Assembly (NCBI GenBank): GCA_937981665.1
Contig: CALJOJ010000047.1
Location: forward strand, 1-44,753
DNA: 44,753 bases
Reading direction: 5' to 3'
Source of the DNA: an uncultured Rubritalea sp.
Lineage (GTDB): Bacteria; Verrucomicrobiota; Verrucomicrobiia; Verrucomicrobiales; Akkermansiaceae
Shown here: in pieces, positions 26,108-34,562 of the stretch
Numbering within the stretch: position 1 is the first letter of the stretch
Layout of the letters: every line of letters begins with the position of its first letter
Position numbers and translations under genes: made by a program
The notes under the pieces: generated by a model
What the model was told of the DNA's origin: nothing
Database searches by the model: none
What the model saw: only the letters and a program-made list of their open reading frames with translations

Positions 26108-28993
26108 GTGACTCACATGAACGACACAGCCATCGTAAATAAAGTATACTCTCTAGAGCAGCAGCAAAACCTGCTCGAACAAAAGCTAAGCGATCACCGT
26201 CGAGAGATTCTACACCTCAAAGCCTCTATCACTAAAAAAACGAAGAGCAATCTACCAGTAGAAACTCTCCAGCCAGTCATTCTTCCATCTCAAGCGCACG
26301 CAGATAAGCCTTCATCTGAAGCTAAGTTCCTCCCTCTCCCCTCTGATGATCAAGCATCTTCATTCATCAATAATGCAGCGAATCCCGTATCTGAAAAAGC
26401 TGAAAAACCTAAGATAACACCTATTACTAGAGAGAAAACAGTAAGAGATTATCATAAAATGGAACAGGACTTTGCCAAAGTATGGTTCGTGCGTCTTGGC
26501 ATCATCTCTCTTCTAACAGGTCTCGTATTCCTCAGTAATCACGCTTACCAAAACTACATCACTGACTGGAGCGCTGGCCCACGTCTCGCAGGATTATATC
26601 TTCTCGCCTCTCTATTACTCATCGTTGGCACTTATTTTGAAAAGGCTAAAGTAGCACTCTCGAACTACGGAAAAGTTATCGCAGCCGGTGGCATCGCCAC
26701 TCTTTATTACACCAGTTACGCGTCCCATCATGTAGACCGTCTACAAGTCATAGAATCTCCTCTAGCAGGAGGCATACTCCTCACCATGAGTGCTGCGGGT
26801 TGCCTAGTTTACGCCCTCTGGAAGAAATCTAACATCACCGCCATCTGCTCTATCGCACTCGCATATTATAGCACTTCTATCAATCCCGTAGGTTCATTCT
26901 CCATCATCTCAGGACTACTACTCACTCTAACAGGTCTCACCTTATTACATAAATTACGCTCTGCTTCTATTGGCTTCGTTACCATGATAGGCGCCTACCT
27001 TACCTTCATCTATTGGCAAGGATTCATTCAGCCACATGCCGCTAGCTACACCAGCACAGCATGGTGTATCACCTGCTACTGGATACTCTCAGCCGTATCG
27101 ACATGGATACCTCGACGCTCAGGTTTAAAGCCATTTAATAAAACCCAAGTCCTCGCTTTCACTTCGATTAATAATGCATTTTTAGTACTACTGCTGAGTA
27201 TCCAGTTTCCCGACTTCCACTTTGTCGAGCCACTCTGGCCAGTCTCAGCTATCATTGGGTCTAGTTTCCTCGTCATCGGGGGATTTTTAAAATTTGGAAA
27301 AAATCTTACCTCTAGCTTTTCACTGATCCCATTCCGCGAGAGCCTAGCCTCACTTTACCTGATGAAAGGCACCGCACTCATCACCCTCTCTCTCTGCCTC
27401 AAGCTCACTGGACCATCGCTCGCACTCACTCTCACGATGCAGTCTATCATCGTACTCATCGCCGCTCACAAAAGCGGCCAGCCAGAAAAAACACGCTTCA
27501 CCATTGCCTCAGGTATCATTCTCATTCTGGGCTTCCTCACCTACATAGGAAGCATGGCAGACCAGAATATAACTACCATTGAAATCACTACTATCCATCA
27601 CATAGTCCAAGCATGTCTATACCTCGGATACGCCTTAGTCTGGCATTTTGGTACGTTAAACATGAAGGAGAAGACACCCTTACTTTCTATCATTCCAGCA
27701 GCCTTTAGCCTCTGCTCTATAGTCTTCGCCATCACCACTGCCGACATTAGTACCTTTGCTAAAATTCTGCTATTCCTCACCTCTAACCTAGCCCTTACAT
27801 GCTACGAGTCATTACCTAACAAAAAGACGAACCTCCCCTACTTCTGTATGGGTAGTCATCTTTTCTCTCTCGTAGCGGCACTCCTCTTCATTGAGCATAT
27901 CCATCGCTTTAATATGAGCCATCTATTCATAATCACGATGCTCACATACGCTCTAACAGCCATCAATCTCCATGCTTATATAAGAAAAGGCACACCACAT
28001 AAGCTATACACTATTTATCTAACAGCTGCCACAGCTCTATTCATTACTACAGTTTCTAGTACTCACAACGGTCACATCATACTACTTGTCATGACGTTGA
28101 CCCCTATCGCCTATCACGCTATCTATCAGAGATTACTACAATATAAACTGACATTCATCGTCGCTCTCGGCTTTCTCATTTATCCACTATGCTGGCTTGT
28201 CTACCTAGCAAGCTATATCCCTTATGCCGTAAGCACCCACCCCTTGGTTCAACTTATTGTCGCCATTATTCCGATAGCCCATCTCGCCATCATGCAGAAG
28301 CGTTTACTCAGCGGATTCATTCAAGCTCGACCTGTTTTCTATATAGCTACAGCCATCATGATAGCCATCTGGCAATTCTGCCACATCCCAACATGGGAGC
28401 TTAGCTTCACGCTCACAGCCGCAGTCTATCACCTGTTAGATAGGCAGCAGAATAAGCTATTCACTGGGATTGGCATCATCTACTACGTGACCAGTGTGCT
28501 CTCCATGATAGATAATCTACGATTCACCACAGACGCACTAAGCATCTATCTCATCGCGCTCGTACCCCTAGCCTGTTATACTGTGAAATATTATATTATC
28601 CGTAATCATACCAAATTTGATAAAACAGATATTCAAAAATACACCTACTTCAGAGGCACCCAGAAAATCCTCGCCATAATCTCTAGTCTAGCGATCTGGA
28701 TAGTATGTTCACAGCACATTATTCATCTTCATGACCGTGCCGCGCTATCCATAGCCTGGGCTATCATTGGCCTCGCAGTCCTAGCCATCGGCTTCATATC
28801 AAAAGACATTGTATTTCGCACCATGGCATTCCTCATCCTAGGCTGCACAGTTCTCCATGTCTATGGAGTAGATGTTTGGAAGATCAATGCTCTATTACGC
28901 ATCATTTCATTCATCACACTAGGTATCGTAATGCTCGTCATCGGTTACCTTTACTGTAGAAAAGCAGACAATGATGAGCACTCAGATCAATAA
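26108..28993 (+). CDS. large polytopic membrane protein, DUF2339 family
   Basis: Up to 961 residues. An N-terminal soluble region of about 130 residues has a short coiled coil (LEQQQNLLEQKLSDHRREIL) and a Pro-rich linker. It is followed by some 25 or more closely spaced hydrophobic segments filling the rest, the layout of the DUF2339 inner-membrane family. The first membrane block (WFVRLGIISLLTGLVFL) and GKVIAAGGIATLYYTSYAS are typical of the family. Function is unknown. GTG 26108 and ATG 26117 (MNDTAIV) are both possible starts; I prefer the ATG because GAG sits at normal spacing before it. The stop is one base from the stop of the convergent esterase gene, with no terminator between. Confidence 0.8.
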   Translation: MTHMNDTAIVNKVYSLEQQQNLLEQKLSDHRREILHLKASITKKTKSNLPVETLQPVILPSQAHADKPSSEAKFLPLPSDDQASSFINNAANPVSEKAEKPKITPITREKTVRDYHKMEQDFAKVWFVRLGIISLLTGLVFLSNHAYQNYITDWSAGPRLAGLYLLASLLLIVGTYFEKAKVALSNYGKVIAAGGIATLYYTSYASHHVDRLQVIESPLAGGILLTMSAAGCLVYALWKKSNITAICSIALAYYSTSINPVGSFSIISGLLLTLTGLTLLHKLRSASIGFVTMIGAYLTFIYWQGFIQPHAASYTSTAWCITCYWILSAVSTWIPRRSGLKPFNKTQVLAFTSINNAFLVLLLSIQFPDFHFVEPLWPVSAIIGSSFLVIGGFLKFGKNLTSSFSLIPFRESLASLYLMKGTALITLSLCLKLTGPSLALTLTMQSIIVLIAAHKSGQPEKTRFTIASGIILILGFLTYIGSMADQNITTIEITTIHHIVQACLYLGYALVWHFGTLNMKEKTPLLSIIPAAFSLCSIVFAITTADISTFAKILLFLTSNLALTCYESLPNKKTNLPYFCMGSHLFSLVAALLFIEHIHRFNMSHLFIITMLTYALTAINLHAYIRKGTPHKLYTIYLTAATALFITTVSSTHNGHIILLVMTLTPIAYHAIYQRLLQYKLTFIVALGFLIYPLCWLVYLASYIPYAVSTHPLVQLIVAIIPIAHLAIMQKRLLSGFIQARPVFYIATAIMIAIWQFCHIPTWELSFTLTAAVYHLLDRQQNKLFTGIGIIYYVTSVLSMIDNLRFTTDALSIYLIALVPLACYTVKYYIIRNHTKFDKTDIQKYTYFRGTQKILAIISSLAIWIVCSQHIIHLHDRAALSIAWAIIGLAVLAIGFISKDIVFRTMAFLILGCTVLHVYGVDVWKINALLRIISFITLGIVMLVIGYLYCRKADNDEHSDQ

Positions 28994-28994
28994 A

Positions 28995-30437
28995 TTATTT
29001 CCCCATGAAGCAACTCGCAGGAAGACCTTCACCATTCACTAAGTTCGCCGATGTAGGATTACTCTTCCACGCATAGCGGACATTAGTAGGAGCCTTCACA
29101 GCAGCATTAGAGACGATCACCTTACCGTCTCTGATCACTGCCAGTGATGCATGCCATCTACCATCAGCTCCTTGGAGTTCAAAGCTACCTACCTCTTTAT
29201 CCTCTCTAGCCTTCATCCCATCGCTATGAGCGAAACTCACCTCTACACTAGCACCATTCACCTCATGGCTCTTATATAGCGGACCAGAAACAACCACATC
29301 TTTCATCCCATAATCATGGTGGAGTGCCCAGCGTGACAAGCGAGCTCCTACGTCTTTTTTGTTCTTTGGATGAATGTCATTTTCTGCTCCGATGTCATTG
29401 ATCACAGCCATTCCCACCCCATCCGCGACGTCTAACAACTGACGCATTTCATCCTGTACCACTACCCAGCTCTCAGGATCTTTACCTTTTCGGCCAAAGT
29501 TAGCTAACTGGACATAGTAGAAAGAAAGATCACTACCCCATTGAGCTCGCCAGTCTTTTATCATCCCATACAATAGCTCGCTGTAGTGTAAGCTATCTTG
29601 GGGATTACAATTAGACTCACCTTGATACCAGATCACACCACGTGCTCCGTATCCAGTGATTGGAGCTATCATTCCATTATAAATGGTAGAGTGCAGCCCT
29701 GTATTAAGCTCAGGATTTTTCTTCTTCGCCGGCTTAGCACCCTTTATATTATTCCACGCTTTAACTAACTTCTCCTTCTTATCGACTAAGTGCTTAGCCT
29801 CAGGAATAGCACGAATTGCAGCATCACTCGTAAATGCCTCTACCTTCTTACCACCCCAAGCACATTCAATAATCCCTACCGGGACATCTAATGTTTCACG
29901 CAAGATCTTAGCATACTGATAGCCTACCGCAGTGAACTCAGCATTATTCACTGGATTAGTTTTCTTCCAGCTTCCAGCAAAGTCTCTCGCTGGTGCAACA
30001 GCGGTAACATTCCTAGAAACATAAATTCTTAGTAAATCATCCTTAGCAGTCTTTACCTCAGCAACACCATCTGTCCTCGGTAGCACCCACTCCATATTAG
30101 ACTGACCACTAGCTATCCAGACCTCACCGACTAACACATCCTTGATCACCTTCTCTTCACCACCGCTGGAAATCGTCAAAACCTGCCCCTCTTTATTCGC
30201 CTTCAGATCTTTGAAATCCACCATCCACTTCCCATCATCTCCTGTGATAGCATTTAGCTGCTGCCCAGCAAATTCCACACGAACAGCCTCATCTTTTTCG
30301 CCAAAGCCCCATACCCTAGCTCCTACCTCTTGCTGTAGCACCATGCCGTCTGAGAAAAATGTAGGCACCTGAATCGCCGCCCCTAGTGACATAGCACTCA
30401 GACAAACCACCACTGTAGATAGACTTAATAATTTCAT
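28995..30437 (-). CDS. secreted sialate O-acetylesterase-like SGNH hydrolase
   Basis: A 480-residue exported esterase. The signal peptide is MKLLSLSTVVVCLSAMSLGA. The domain order is that of sialate O-acetylesterase family proteins: an N-terminal beta domain (about 22-100, FFSDGMVLQQ, VWGFGEKDE), then an SGNH hydrolase with block I GEVWIASGQSNM (nucleophile S113), GVIWYQGESN in the middle and a catalytic Asp-His pair in ENDIHPKNK. Family members remove O-acetyl groups from sialic acid or from plant and algal polysaccharides. In a marine-type verrucomicrobium a polysaccharide substrate is equally likely. No sialic acid genes are nearby. It ends one base from the DUF2339 stop. Confidence 0.9.
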   Translation of the reverse strand: MKLLSLSTVVVCLSAMSLGAAIQVPTFFSDGMVLQQEVGARVWGFGEKDEAVRVEFAGQQLNAITGDDGKWMVDFKDLKANKEGQVLTISSGGEEKVIKDVLVGEVWIASGQSNMEWVLPRTDGVAEVKTAKDDLLRIYVSRNVTAVAPARDFAGSWKKTNPVNNAEFTAVGYQYAKILRETLDVPVGIIECAWGGKKVEAFTSDAAIRAIPEAKHLVDKKEKLVKAWNNIKGAKPAKKKNPELNTGLHSTIYNGMIAPITGYGARGVIWYQGESNCNPQDSLHYSELLYGMIKDWRAQWGSDLSFYYVQLANFGRKGKDPESWVVVQDEMRQLLDVADGVGMAVINDIGAENDIHPKNKKDVGARLSRWALHHDYGMKDVVVSGPLYKSHEVNGASVEVSFAHSDGMKAREDKEVGSFELQGADGRWHASLAVIRDGKVIVSNAAVKAPTNVRYAWKSNPTSANLVNGEGLPASCFMGK

Positions 30438-30488
30438 CCAGTATAACTAGCGAGCTAGTAGCACTCCGTCAAGGAGTACATAGATCCA

Positions 30489-30731
30489 TCAAGAATCCGT
30501 AAAGATCGCCCGCGTTTCCTCCTCATTCAGCCATTGATAGTATGGAGTAATACTATATTTCCCATTCTCAAAAAGCCTCTCCATTCTACTAGGCGTGAGC
30601 TGCAGCACACTACTAGACACGATAAACGCATCCAAACTCTTCTCCAAGTTCGGGATCTTTACATTCTCTATCGCAGAACAAAATCCGCAAAGTATCAGCA
30701 AAAAGAAAAGAGGTGTAAGCCGCATCATCAT
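30489..30731 (-). CDS. small exported hypothetical protein
   Basis: An 80-residue ORF with a convincing signal peptide (MMMRLTPLFFLLILCGFCSA) and a mature part of about 60 polar residues, IENVKIPNLEKSLDAFIVSS and so on, ending EEETRAIFTDS. No family is recognised. Three adjacent Met codons make the exact start uncertain. It lies upstream of the esterase gene on the same strand, 51 bp away. Two small hairpins lie between them (ACTAGC/GCTAGT and ACTCC/GGAGT). Confidence 0.55.
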   Translation of the reverse strand: MMMRLTPLFFLLILCGFCSAIENVKIPNLEKSLDAFIVSSSVLQLTPSRMERLFENGKYSITPYYQWLNEEETRAIFTDS

Positions 30732-30906
30732 CAGTGACTATTACCCTAAGGAAACAACCTCATATGGAAAGCGAATGCCAATCCCCCTACTCCGCTGTAT
30801 CAGTAGCCCTGCCCTCTATACCGTCAGCACCTCCAACTGGAGGACATCCTGTAATGCTTCAAGTAGAGCCAGACTGAGCATCAACTGATGCTCCACTACC
30901 GAATAA
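30732..30906. other. 175-bp gene-free stretch
   Basis: No credible gene, RNA or hairpin is seen here. Both strands give only short fragments without a plausible start and without recognisable motifs. Confidence 0.5.
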
Positions 30907-31035
30907 TCAACTACTCAACCCAACCTTAGGCATCACCAATTGAATACCTATATAAACAAGGACACCGATCGTTATAAATAGAATCGTCTGCCCCGCTGAA
31001 GCTTTGGCCATAGGTTGATCTTGTTCGCTACTCAT
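30907..31035 (-). CDS. 42-residue single-pass membrane protein
   Basis: A short reading frame of exactly 43 codons, ATG at 31035 and TGA at 30907. It begins MSSEQDQPMAKASAGQ and continues with a hydrophobic helix (ILFITIGVLVYIGIQLVM) and a short tail PKVGLSS: a soluble N-terminal end, one membrane helix and a tiny C-terminal tail. The start is 14 bp past the ssb terminator hairpin, so expression would depend on read-through or on a promoter overlapping the hairpin. No Shine-Dalgarno is seen, but that is common in this window. No family is recognised. Confidence 0.5.
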   Translation of the reverse strand: MSSEQDQPMAKASAGQTILFITIGVLVYIGIQLVMPKVGLSS

Positions 31036-31048
31036 GATTATTAGATAC

Positions 31049-31086
31049 AAAAACACCCTTATTTATTCCATCAAATAAGGGTGTTT
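31049..31086 (-). terminator. strong Rho-independent terminator after ssb
   Basis: A perfect 14-bp stem, AAACACCCTTATTT (31051-31064) with its complement at 31073-31086, and an 8-base loop. On the minus strand it is followed by a run of five T. It closes the prs-rplY-pth-rpsF-ssb cluster. Confidence 0.9.
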
Positions 31087-31110
31087 CTCTTAAATTCAGT
31101 AAATCACATC

Positions 31111-31617
31111 CTAAAACGGGATGTCGTCGCCTTCATCCTGGAAGTTTGGCATATTACTTGCTGGTGATCCGCCTTGTGACTGCTGATCTTGTGGAGCTTG
31201 TTGCATAGGAGCGCTTGGCTGACCGCCACCTTGATTATAATCACCGCCGCCTTGACCGCCCTGGTTATTTCCACCACCACCGCCAGGTGAGCCGAGAAGC
31301 TGCATGCCTTCGCCCACTACCTTGAGTCTCGAACGCTGCTTGCCAGTCTCCTTATCAGTCCAAGTATCCATCTGTAATCTGCCTTCGATAAATACTGGCT
31401 TACCTTTTCCGAGATACTGCGCAGCCACTTCTGCCTGTCTGCCCCAGAGCGTAACATCCACGAAGGTGACTTCTTCTATTTTCTGCCCATCATCACCCAT
31501 GCGAACACGGTTACATGCGAGGCCTATATCTGCGACGGATGTGCCCTTGGGAGTCGCTCTAAGCTCGATGTCACGAGTGACATTCCCCATAATCATTACT
31601 CTATTGAAACTTGCCAT
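31111..31617 (-). CDS. ssb: single-stranded DNA-binding protein
   Basis: A 168-residue SSB that coats single-stranded DNA and recruits replication and repair proteins. The N-terminal OB fold (1 to about 108) has MASFNRVMIMGNVTRDIELR, FVDVTLWGRQAEVAAQYLGK and the KGKPVFIEGRLQ strand. A Gly/Gln/Asn-rich low-complexity linker follows (about 112-155), and the conserved acidic tip DEGDDIPF ends the protein. All parts are normal for a bacterial SSB. It is the last gene before the terminator at 31049 and lies 143 bp after rpsF, the usual rpsF-ssb neighbourhood, although no rpsR or rplI follows. Confidence 0.97.
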   Translation of the reverse strand: MASFNRVMIMGNVTRDIELRATPKGTSVADIGLACNRVRMGDDGQKIEEVTFVDVTLWGRQAEVAAQYLGKGKPVFIEGRLQMDTWTDKETGKQRSRLKVVGEGMQLLGSPGGGGGNNQGGQGGGDYNQGGGQPSAPMQQAPQDQQSQGGSPASNMPNFQDEGDDIPF

Positions 31618-31760
31618 AATGAAGACACAATAAAAGGATTTACCTGCCTAAGCAATAGTAAAAAATTACTACTACCTAAAATGGCAGATAAACCCTGTGT
31701 TTTAAATCCTTTCAGAAGCTAAATCTAATCGAATAATCGCATTAGACCTAGTCTCTCCAA

Positions 31761-32048
31761 TTAACCCTGACGGTTATACTGGTGCATGTAGATGTCCTCG
31801 TTGAGGTCAAGGCTAGCCTTGATCTTCACGATTGCATCTGGCTCAGCGTGGAACATGTAGCTTACATAGTGGCCACCTTCGATCTGACGTGCATTGTGGG
31901 CAAATGTCTTACGACCAAGGTTCTTTACCTCGTCGAGTTTTCCGCCTTCTGCTTCGATTAGCTGGCCGACTGTGCTAACTAGTTCGTCGACTGATGTGTC
32001 TATACCTTTAGTGTCTAGCACTACAAGTCCTTCGTATTTTCTGCTCAT
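31761..32048 (-). CDS. rpsF: 30S ribosomal protein S6
   Basis: Ribosomal protein S6 of the 30S platform. The product from ATG 32048 is 95 residues (MSRKYEGLVVLD..., ending MHQYNRQG), a normal S6 length, with the KNLGRKTFAHNARQIEGGHYV stretch typical of the family. The frame stays open upstream to 32126, but that extension would overlap pth, and S6 proteins begin at the equivalent of MSRKYE, so the internal start is chosen. It is 22 bp downstream of the pth stop. Its usual 18S-type partner gene rpsR is not in this window. Confidence 0.93.
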   Translation of the reverse strand: MSRKYEGLVVLDTKGIDTSVDELVSTVGQLIEAEGGKLDEVKNLGRKTFAHNARQIEGGHYVSYMFHAEPDAIVKIKASLDLNEDIYMHQYNRQG

Positions 32049-32070
32049 ATTATTGATTTCTATGTTTTGA

Positions 32071-32637
32071 TTATTTACTGACGTTGTGAATGTTAGCAGC
32101 GGCTTGTACACCTTCTGTGAGGGCACATTGAACTGCTTTCATGGCGTTATCAAGTGCGTTCTGCACCTCTGGTCTCTCGTCTACGGCAAATTTCCCTAAG
32201 ACATGTCCCACCATCGCACCAGATCTCGGAGATCCGATTCCTAGCTTGAGTCGTGGGAAAGCATCACTTCCGAAGTGCTGGATGAGTGATTTTATCCCAT
32301 TGTGACCTCCTGCTGAGCCCTTCATCCTAAAGCGCAGAGCGCCAAGCGGAATAGAGACATCATCGTAGATCACAAGTACTTCTTCTGGTTGCCATTTATA
32401 GAATCTGAGCGCTGCTCCTGCTGCTCTTCCACTCTCATTCATAAATGTCTGAGGTTTCATAAGTAGCGCGAGCGGGGGCTTTGCAATATGTGCCTTCCAC
32501 TTGAGATGGTTAACAAATACCGCTCCAGAATCTACAGCCATGCGGTCTAGCACGTCAAACCCAACGTTATGCCGAGTTTGATCATACTTCTTGCCTGGAT
32601 TACCCAGACCGATGACTAGTTTGATTGCCACGTTCAC
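32071..32637 (-). CDS. pth: peptidyl-tRNA hydrolase
   Basis: Pth recycles peptidyl-tRNAs that drop off ribosomes by cleaving the ester bond. It has 188 residues, a normal length. Catalytic and substrate residues are present: VIGLGNPGKKYDQTRHNVGF with N13 and the catalytic H23, FMNESG, YDDVSIPLG and GSAGGHNGIKSL. The start is GTG at 32637; a second in-frame GTG lies two codons downstream (32631). It lies 40 bp after rplY and before rpsF in a common translation cluster. Confidence 0.96.
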   Translation of the reverse strand: MNVAIKLVIGLGNPGKKYDQTRHNVGFDVLDRMAVDSGAVFVNHLKWKAHIAKPPLALLMKPQTFMNESGRAAGAALRFYKWQPEEVLVIYDDVSIPLGALRFRMKGSAGGHNGIKSLIQHFGSDAFPRLKLGIGSPRSGAMVGHVLGKFAVDERPEVQNALDNAMKAVQCALTEGVQAAANIHNVSK

Positions 32638-32677
32638 TTGAGGAGCAGTGAAGCCCCTCCGTCATGGTGAATGTTGA

Positions 32678-33334
32678 TTACTTAGCTTCTGCTTCCTTAG
32701 CTGCATCGCCTTCTACTGGTGCAGGTGCATCTTGAGCATCAGCATCAGTTCCCGCTGCTTCGCCTGCGTCAGCTGACTGGGCTACACGTGTCTTAGCAAC
32801 GAGTGCTATAAGAACTCTGCTATCGAGAACCGGAGTCACACCATTTGAGAATTCGATATCTCCGATAGTAAGATTGTCACCAATATCGAGACCTTCAACG
32901 TTAGCTTCGATCTGAAGTGGAAGATTAGCCGGAACAGCCTTGACCTTAGTCGCGTAAACGAGCTGCTCAAGAAGACCACCAGCCTTCACACCTTTAGCAT
33001 CGCCGAGAAGCTTGATCGGAAGTTTCGCTGTAAGTACTGTGTCCTTTGTAACTGCCAGAAAGTCAGCGTGGAGAATCTCACCAGAGATCGCATCGAACTG
33101 GATGTCCTGAATGAACACCTGCTGCTTACCAAGACCCTCTACATCAAGGTCGATGAGGACCTGGGATGAAGGCTTCGTATTGAGATGATCTCTGAATGTC
33201 TTACTGTGAACTTTGATGTTCTTATTTTCGGTTGCTCCGTAGATTACTGAAGGAACGTATCCTTCGCGGCGCATAGCGTTAAGTGCGCCTGAACCAGTGC
33301 GCTGACGTAATGTAGCTTCTATTATTGTAGCCAT
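32678..33334 (-). CDS. rplY: 50S ribosomal protein L25 (general stress protein Ctc family)
   Basis: A 218-residue L25/TL5/Ctc protein that binds 5S rRNA in the large subunit. The N-terminal 5S-binding domain has LRQRTGSGALNAMRREGYVPSVIYG. The C-terminal beta domain (about 95-185) is of the TL5 type, and the Ala/Glu/Asp-rich tail (from about 188) is a common low-complexity end. The gene lies between prs and pth, a conserved order in many bacteria. AAGAAA precedes the ATG at 33334. A 152-bp gap to prs contains no gene. Confidence 0.95.
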   Translation of the reverse strand: MATIIEATLRQRTGSGALNAMRREGYVPSVIYGATENKNIKVHSKTFRDHLNTKPSSQVLIDLDVEGLGKQQVFIQDIQFDAISGEILHADFLAVTKDTVLTAKLPIKLLGDAKGVKAGGLLEQLVYATKVKAVPANLPLQIEANVEGLDIGDNLTIGDIEFSNGVTPVLDSRVLIALVAKTRVAQSADAGEAAGTDADAQDAPAPVEGDAAKEAEAK

Positions 33335-33486
33335 GATAATATTTCTTTTTTAGTGGTTAGACATCGCCCCAAGTTACTTTATGTGACGTTTCTATGTGTC
33401 CCGGAAAATCCCGTAAAAAGATATGGCTGGTGGTAGAGAGTGTAGCCTTTCCACAGGCCGGGAAGCACTGATTATTAGAAATACTA

Positions 33487-34416
33487 CTAAATGTCAAATA
33501 AAGAAGTAACACTTTCACCCTGAGAGATTCTCTTAATCGCCTCACCAAAGAGAGGTGCGATGGAAAGAGGCTTCACTTTCTCACCAAATGCCATCGGAAC
33601 GGAGTCAGTAGTAATCAAACTTTCTATATCAGATTCCAAAATTCTCTTACGAGCAGACTCATCGATCACTGCATGAGATACACCAGCAAAGATCTTACTC
33701 GCTCCGTTTGCTTTTAAAATCTTAGCTGCAGCACAGAGCGTACCGCCAGTCTCAGTCATGTCATCAATCAGGAACGCAACCTTTCCCTTCACATCACCAA
33801 TGACATTCATCGCCTCTACCTTAGTAGCACTTACTCTGTGCTTAGCGACGATCGCTAAATCTGCACCAAAGGCATCTGAGTAGGCACGCGCATTTTTAAC
33901 GCCACCCACATCTGGAGAAACAACCACGAGATTATCACCATTCACGCCACACTCATCTCTGAGGTGCTTGATGAATACTGGACGTGCATAAAGATGATCC
34001 ACTGGAATATCGAAAAAGCCCTGAATCTGAGCAGCATGGAGATCCATAGTCACAACACGGTCAACGCCTGCAGCAGAAATAAGATTTGCCACAAGCTTCG
34101 CAGTGATCGGCACGCGTGGCTTATCTTTTCTATCCTGACGCGCATAGCCGAAAAATGGGATAACCGCCGTGATACTACCTGCACTAGCACGCTTAGCCGC
34201 ATCCACAAGGATCAGCATTTCCATGATATTGTGATTGGTCGCAGGACAAGTAGGCTGGATGATGAACACATCTTCACCACGCACATTCTCGTGAATCTGG
34301 CAGTATGTCTCACCATCTGGGAAACAATCCACAGTCACATCTGCAAGATCAGTATTAAGGTGAGCTGCTATGTCTTTAGCGAGTTGCTGATGGGCTGTGC
34401 CTGAAATGATTTTCAT
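33487..34416 (-). CDS. prs: ribose-phosphate pyrophosphokinase
   Basis: PRPP synthetase makes phosphoribosyl pyrophosphate from ribose 5-phosphate and ATP, feeding nucleotide, histidine and tryptophan synthesis. It has 309 residues, a normal length. Motifs are the N-terminal FPDGETYCQIHENVRGEDVF, the FFGYARQDRKDKPRVPITAK flexible loop region, VVTMDLHAAQIQGFFDIPVD and the PRPP-binding loop FLIDDMTETGGT. It begins the prs-rplY-pth-rpsF-ssb cluster; a terminator at 34498 isolates it from the exopolysaccharide locus upstream. The start ATG at 34416 has no Shine-Dalgarno. Confidence 0.97.
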   Translation of the reverse strand: MKIISGTAHQQLAKDIAAHLNTDLADVTVDCFPDGETYCQIHENVRGEDVFIIQPTCPATNHNIMEMLILVDAAKRASAGSITAVIPFFGYARQDRKDKPRVPITAKLVANLISAAGVDRVVTMDLHAAQIQGFFDIPVDHLYARPVFIKHLRDECGVNGDNLVVVSPDVGGVKNARAYSDAFGADLAIVAKHRVSATKVEAMNVIGDVKGKVAFLIDDMTETGGTLCAAAKILKANGASKIFAGVSHAVIDESARKRILESDIESLITTDSVPMAFGEKVKPLSIAPLFGEAIKRISQGESVTSLFDI

Positions 34417-34497
34417 AAAAAGTAATCTTACGATGTGTACAAACGTAGTGTGCCATTTTCAAACAAAGTGACAACCATTTTCATCATTGCTGGCAAC

Positions 34498-34523
34498 AAA
34501 AAACCTCACTCGTGAAAGTGAGG
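34498..34523 (-). terminator. Rho-independent terminator closing the exopolysaccharide locus
   Basis: CCTCACT (34504-34510) pairs with AGTGAGG (34517-34523); on the minus strand the stem is followed by six T. It lies 40 bp past the stop of the glycosylphosphotransferase gene and before prs. Confidence 0.85.
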
Positions 34524-34562
34524 CTATAAAAATATTAGATTTCACCTACAAGAGGTAAGGTG

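Noticed and set aside
30534-30888. Two overlapping plus-strand ORFs opposite the small exported protein
   Set aside because: They are antisense to a better candidate with a signal peptide, and their products look like random translation.
32049-32126. N-terminal extension of ribosomal protein S6
   Set aside because: It would overlap the end of pth in another frame, and S6 homologues start at the equivalent of MSRKYE (32048).
33357-33548. 63-residue ORF between rplY and prs
   Set aside because: Overlaps the 3' end of prs in another frame and shows no family features; the gap also does not fold as a tRNA.
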